A program made the translations under genes and the position numbers. Of a stretch of DNA of 64,000 nt, positions 62,141 through 64,000 are shown in pieces. Position 1 is the stretch's first letter. Every line of letters starts with the position of its first letter. The stretch lies in assembly GCF_026229185.1 (NCBI RefSeq), contig NZ_JAGGJA010000009.1, positions 124,001 through 188,000 of the forward strand, read 5' to 3'. The notes beneath the pieces were generated by a model. The model did no database searches and was not told where the DNA came from. It worked only from the letters and a program-made list of their open reading frames with translations. Source of the stretch: Fodinibius salsisoli. Lineage in GTDB: Bacteria > Bacteroidota > Rhodothermia > Balneolales > Balneolaceae.

Positions 62141-62683
62141 TTATTTACCATTAGCAATTTCCAGTATCTTTTGAATCTTTGTGCCCAAGTTAGCAAGCTT
62201 CTGGACTGAGCTGGGGGAGAGGTTCCGAATTTGGTTATGCCATGATACTACTGCTTCCAGAAATTCAAGCATATCGGATAAGCGTTCCTCCATGTAAAGC
62301 TCATTATCACCTTTTCCCTCACCTTCGAGCGATTCCAGGCTTTCGTGCAAATTATCGAGAGTAGGCTCAAATTCCCGTCGCCTTCGTTCAGCAGCAATAT
62401 TCTGGAACGTCTCCCATACATCTTCCAGAGCCTTAAAATGATCCCTGGAGTCTCCCAATTTCTGAGTAACAGTGACGATGCCCCAGTTTTGAAGTTCTCG
62501 CAGACTCGTACTGACATTAGATCTTGACAGTGATAACGTTTCTGTTATCTCATCTGCCGGTAGCGGATCGGGATGGAAGAACAGGAGGGCATAAATCTGG
62601 GCGACGGATCTATTGATTCCCCACCTGGTACCCATTTTTCCCCAGTGAAGAACAAGATTTTCCAGCGCTGGTGATAATTGCAT
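62141..62683 (-). CDS. GbsR/MarR-family transcriptional regulator
   Basis: A 180-residue winged-helix protein. The HTH lies at about 38-75 (P-A-D-E-I-T-E-T-L-S-L-S-R-S-N-V-S-T-S-L-R-E-L) with a wing to about 95, followed by a helical dimerisation region. The G-x-x-R-S-V-A-Q-I-Y-A-L-L-F start of the domain is typical of the GbsR group. It probably controls its own operon through the inverted repeat at 62701-62718. Confidence 0.88.
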   Translation of the reverse strand: MQLSPALENLVLHWGKMGTRWGINRSVAQIYALLFFHPDPLPADEITETLSLSRSNVSTSLRELQNWGIVTVTQKLGDSRDHFKALEDVWETFQNIAAERRRREFEPTLDNLHESLESLEGEGKGDNELYMEERLSDMLEFLEAVVSWHNQIRNLSPSSVQKLANLGTKIQKILEIANGK

Positions 62684-62700
62684 AAAGAGTATTTCTTTTA

Positions 62701-62718
62701 TTTCAGTATTGACTGAAA
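62701..62718. promoter_or_regulatory. candidate operator for the GbsR-like regulator
   Basis: TTTCAGT at 62701-62707 and ACTGAAA at 62712-62718 form a perfect 7-bp inverted repeat 18 bp upstream of the regulator start. A further half-site, ACTGAA, follows at 62721-62726. Its size and position suit a MarR-type autoregulatory site. Confidence 0.6.
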
Positions 62719-62925
62719 TTACTGAATATATAGAATATTGGCAAAAAAGTTTTGCGTATAGGTCACTGTGGGTAAATCTGTAATGTCTAACTGAGGGTTT
62801 TGAAAAACATCAGACAGCTCATTATGTCGTCCGATGGATCCTTTTAGAACTTATTAACCCGCCTGACTGCAAAATAAGCGTTGGGATGGGGTAGTATTGC
62901 AAAGTCGCCAAATTTGCTTTTAGAC

Positions 62926-63606
62926 TTATTGATGGGCAAGGGCGGAAGGAGTCTGGCAGCCTACGATGGCCGGCGCTTTTTGGATGAGCTCATCGTTTTC
63001 CAAAGCTTCAACCATAAAAAGAGCGAAGTCTATGCGTCGGGTCAGGTTACTTTCAAGAATGGGATCTCCAACATGTTCACTCCATACCGGCAGGCCCTGG
63101 CTTTCGCCTTCTTCAAGATCGCTGCCCCGTACGACGGTCCATTTAGTGTCGCTGGCAAATATTCGATCACAGGCTTCCACCTGATCATCCAGGTCTACAT
63201 AACCAACCTTCTTGGCTATCCAGCCGGCAATATTAACCAGGAACTTAATTTTCCATGAGTACACATCTTTCCCATCTCTGCTGATATGCCAGCCGCAAGA
63301 AAAGATGAGCCGGGCATGGGGCTCCGCAAAATCAAGCACGGCCTGTGCGGTTCCGGATGAATAATTATCCGTACCCCAGGGTACCAATACGGTAAGCACG
63401 CCATCACAACCCGATACGGCCTTTTCAACGATTGACCTGTCGTTTGTCCTTCCCGGGACAATGGTCATTTGATCTATAAATGGGTCCAGCTTTTCGACAC
63501 TCTGCTCCCGGCAAACGCCTACAACTTCATAGCCTTTATCCAGGGCATGTTGAACCATATATTTTCCGAGCTTTCCGGAGGCACCGATAATGCAGACTTT
63601 TTGCAT
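62926..63606 (-). CDS. NAD(P)-binding oxidoreductase, NmrA/SDR-like
   Basis: A 226-residue single Rossmann-fold protein: nucleotide-binding G-A-S-G-K-L-G-K-Y near 8-16, V-L-T-V-L-V-P-W-G near 70 and W-T-V-V-R-G-S-D-L near 155. There is no clear Y-x-x-x-K catalytic pair, so it may be an atypical SDR such as an NAD(P)H-quinone oxidoreductase or a redox-sensing NmrA-like protein. It faces the GbsR regulator's upstream region. Confidence 0.82.
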   Translation of the reverse strand: MQKVCIIGASGKLGKYMVQHALDKGYEVVGVCREQSVEKLDPFIDQMTIVPGRTNDRSIVEKAVSGCDGVLTVLVPWGTDNYSSGTAQAVLDFAEPHARLIFSCGWHISRDGKDVYSWKIKFLVNIAGWIAKKVGYVDLDDQVEACDRIFASDTKWTVVRGSDLEEGESQGLPVWSEHVGDPILESNLTRRIDFALFMVEALENDELIQKAPAIVGCQTPSALAHQ

Positions 63607-64000
63607 TGTCTTCTTAAAGAGTTAAAGGTTATTTGCTTTATGAACTTTAGCATCAAGTAATGACAAGAAAATTGAGGTATAAGAGGACTTTGAATAATGT
63701 AATATAAAATATTTGACTTCATTCATTCGATGTAAAATCGGCTTCATTGCGCTCAGGCTGATGTCAGGTTGAGCGCAGAAAAACAAAGTGGAGCGTAGTT
63801 GAAAATATCACCCAGCAAAAACGGCTGAGAAAAATGCCTGATTTTTTCAAAGGGACCTTTGTAAAACTAAGCTTGTCATCCTGAATTTAGTTCAGGATCT
63901 CCTTTGAAAAGCTGCCAAAAGTATATAAGATTCTGAAACAAAGCCTGTCCCGACTGCCGTCGGAGGCCAGAATGACGAGATGTGAGGGGGTTCGCAAAGG
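63607..64000. other. 394-bp end region without a gene, containing a palindromic repeat
   Basis: No credible coding frame. ATCCTGAA and TTCAGGAT form an inverted repeat near 63879-63900, in the TCATCCTGAA...TTCAGGATCT style of a common dispersed intergenic repeat. A second phrase (CCAGAATGACGAGAT) near 63968 is of the same kind. Confidence 0.45.

Noticed and set aside
63879-63900. ATCCTGAA/TTCAGGAT as the start of a CRISPR repeat
   Set aside because: Only one copy with no regularly spaced repeats; it matches a common dispersed intergenic repeat instead.

Overview
The window reads as chromosome from a Bacteroidota-like bacterium, most plausibly of the Balneolota/Rhodothermia side. This is inferred from two SusC/SusD pairs with STN and carboxypeptidase-like N-terminal domains, an ECF sigma/FecR pair, abundant lipoproteins, many genes without a Shine-Dalgarno, and a sulfur-carrier cysteine pathway. 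It is not proven. No rRNA, tRNA, IS element or CRISPR array was seen.

Layout. 1-18.2 kb is a glycan-utilisation region: the end of an ECF sigma factor, a FecR anti-sigma factor, SusC/SusD, a secreted zinc metalloprotease, a GH29 fucosidase, a GH20 hexosaminidase, a second SusC/SusD and a sulfatase. The target is probably a sulfated, fucose- and HexNAc-containing glycoconjugate. 18.3-27.3 kb is housekeeping (guanine deaminase, cold-shock protein, Rel, HU-like protein, ruvX-def-fmt, ankyrin protein, gap, msrB). 27.3-37.7 kb is a sulfur-assimilation island: cysM-mec-cysO-moeZ on the minus strand, divergent from rhodanese-sulfite reductase-SUMT-APS reductase-siroheme dehydrogenase-ferredoxin on the plus strand, with a second rhodanese nearby. 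37.7-39.3 kb looks like an inserted integron cassette pair with one convincing attC site. 39.7-51.3 kb holds branched-chain amino-acid synthesis: ilvB-ilvN-ilvC-cimA-leuA-leuC-leuD-leuB on minus and ilvD divergent. 51.6-55.7 kb carries metZ, an OsmC protein, hisIE and hisF. 55.7-64 kb is accessory: a serpin, small lipoproteins, a decayed flavoprotein gene, and a GbsR/DoxX/cupin/NAD(P)-binding group.

The most notable signal is a set of apparent leader-peptide attenuators. The two divergent sulfur operons each start with a cysteine-rich mini-ORF, one ending in six consecutive Cys codons and the other holding C-C-M-C-M-C-C-C. The plus-strand one is followed by a textbook terminator whose left arm can instead pair with a 9-nt segment inside the leader ORF. 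The other rhodanese gene is preceded by a terminator/antiterminator of the same design but no Cys-rich leader. The ilv-leu operon begins with a perfect TTGACA-17-TATAAT promoter, a small ORF very rich in Ile/Leu/Val, and two mutually exclusive hairpins, the second ending 4 nt before the ilvB start codon. Together these suggest ribosome-mediated sensing of Cys and branched-chain amino acids in a lineage where such attenuation is little described.
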